Source: Candidatus Aenigmatarchaeum sp. (GTDB lineage Archaea > Nanobdellota > Nanobdellia > Pacearchaeales > GW2011-AR1). From it: DNA of 11,552 bases. The position numbers were made by a program, and so were the translations under genes. The stretch spans positions 1-11,552 of the forward strand of contig DYHK01000017.1 of the NCBI GenBank assembly GCA_020724205.1, given 5' to 3'. Below the pieces are notes generated by a model that was not told the origin of the DNA, ran no database searches, and saw only the letters and a list, made by a program, of their open reading frames with translations. This document shows, in pieces, positions 11,318-11,552 of the stretch. Each line of letters opens with the position of its first letter. Position 1 is the first letter of the stretch.

Positions 11318-11338
11318 ATTTAAGGAATTAATACATTA

Positions 11339-11552
11339 ATGAACCCTTTCAGAAAAATTAGCAATCTAATTCAAAGGTGGGAACCATTAACTTATGGAGA
11401 TACTAAAGGTGAACCTATTCCAAAATGGGTTGAAAAAGCATATTGGAAATGGAATGGAAAATTTGAGAATAGGCCTTATGGCAAAGTCAAATATTTTAAA
11501 GGAAAGAGTTTTATTTACAAAATTGAATGTGTTGCCGATAAACAAGGGGGGA
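11339..11552 (+). CDS. N-terminal part of an unrecognised protein, cut by the window edge
   Basis: The frame is open from the ATG to the last base (71 codons). The product begins MNPFRKISNLIQRWEPLTYG and continues with EPIPKWVEKAYWKWNGKFENR and a strand-rich part YGKVKYFKGKSFIYKIECV. It is basic and rich in Trp, Tyr and Lys, with no signal peptide or membrane segment in the visible part. A TATA box at leaderless spacing supports the start. I do not recognise the family; the remainder of the gene is needed. Confidence 0.75.
   Translation, partial: MNPFRKISNLIQRWEPLTYGDTKGEPIPKWVEKAYWKWNGKFENRPYGKVKYFKGKSFIYKIECVADKQGG

Noticed and set aside
1..11552. CRISPR array, insertion sequence, integrase site or replication origin
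   Set aside because: No regularly spaced repeats, transposase or integrase frame, or origin-like repeat cluster was seen.

Overview
The window is AT-rich archaeal DNA, most likely from a small-genome DPANN-type archaeon such as a Woesearchaeota or Pacearchaeota relative. The archaeal assignment comes directly from the sequence: archaeal-type uL2, uL3 and uL4, a P1 stalk protein ending in the GLSSLFG-type tail, a P0-type uL10, an AMP phosphorylase, and TATA boxes about 25 bases upstream of several start codons. The DPANN placement is inferred from compact, overlapping genes, a shortened P0 and several unrecognised small genes.

Region 1 (1-3640, minus strand) is the head of the archaeal S10-type ribosomal cluster. 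It reads, in transcription order, uL3, uL4, uL23, uL2, uS19, uL22; uL22 runs off the left edge. Genes overlap or nearly touch, and one promoter with a structured leader of about 95 nt lies upstream of uL3. The uL22 carries an unusual histidine-rich N-terminal extension, which is the most striking protein-level oddity here.

Region 2 (3641-6938) has a divergent promoter pair. To the left lies an unrecognised 233-residue protein that feeds towards the uL3 operon. To the right lies an AI-2E/PerM-family membrane protein followed 11 bases later by AMP phosphorylase, an enzyme of the archaeal nucleotide-scavenging pentose-bisphosphate route.

Region 3 (6935-9103, minus) holds a CPA2-type cation/proton antiporter with a C-terminal RCK_N domain, whose stop codon overlaps that of AMP phosphorylase head-on. 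Next come tRNA-Ser(UGA) and an unrecognised 93-residue helical protein, each with its own TATA box.

Region 4 (9183-11123, minus) is the ribosomal stalk operon uL1, uL10/P0, P1/uL12, with TAATG stop-start overlaps and good Shine-Dalgarno sequences for the downstream genes. uL11 is not adjacent. It begins with a leader of about 100 nt carrying a long hairpin, a candidate uL1 autoregulatory site. It ends in an elaborate inverted-repeat structure that pairs the last codons of P1 with its 3' UTR.

Region 5 (11161-11552, plus) has two leaderless genes: a 39-residue single-pass membrane protein and the start of an unrecognised protein cut by the window edge. Overall, first genes of transcripts tend to be leaderless or to have structured leaders, while internal operon genes use overlaps and Shine-Dalgarno motifs. 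I saw no CRISPR array, insertion sequence, phage gene or origin.
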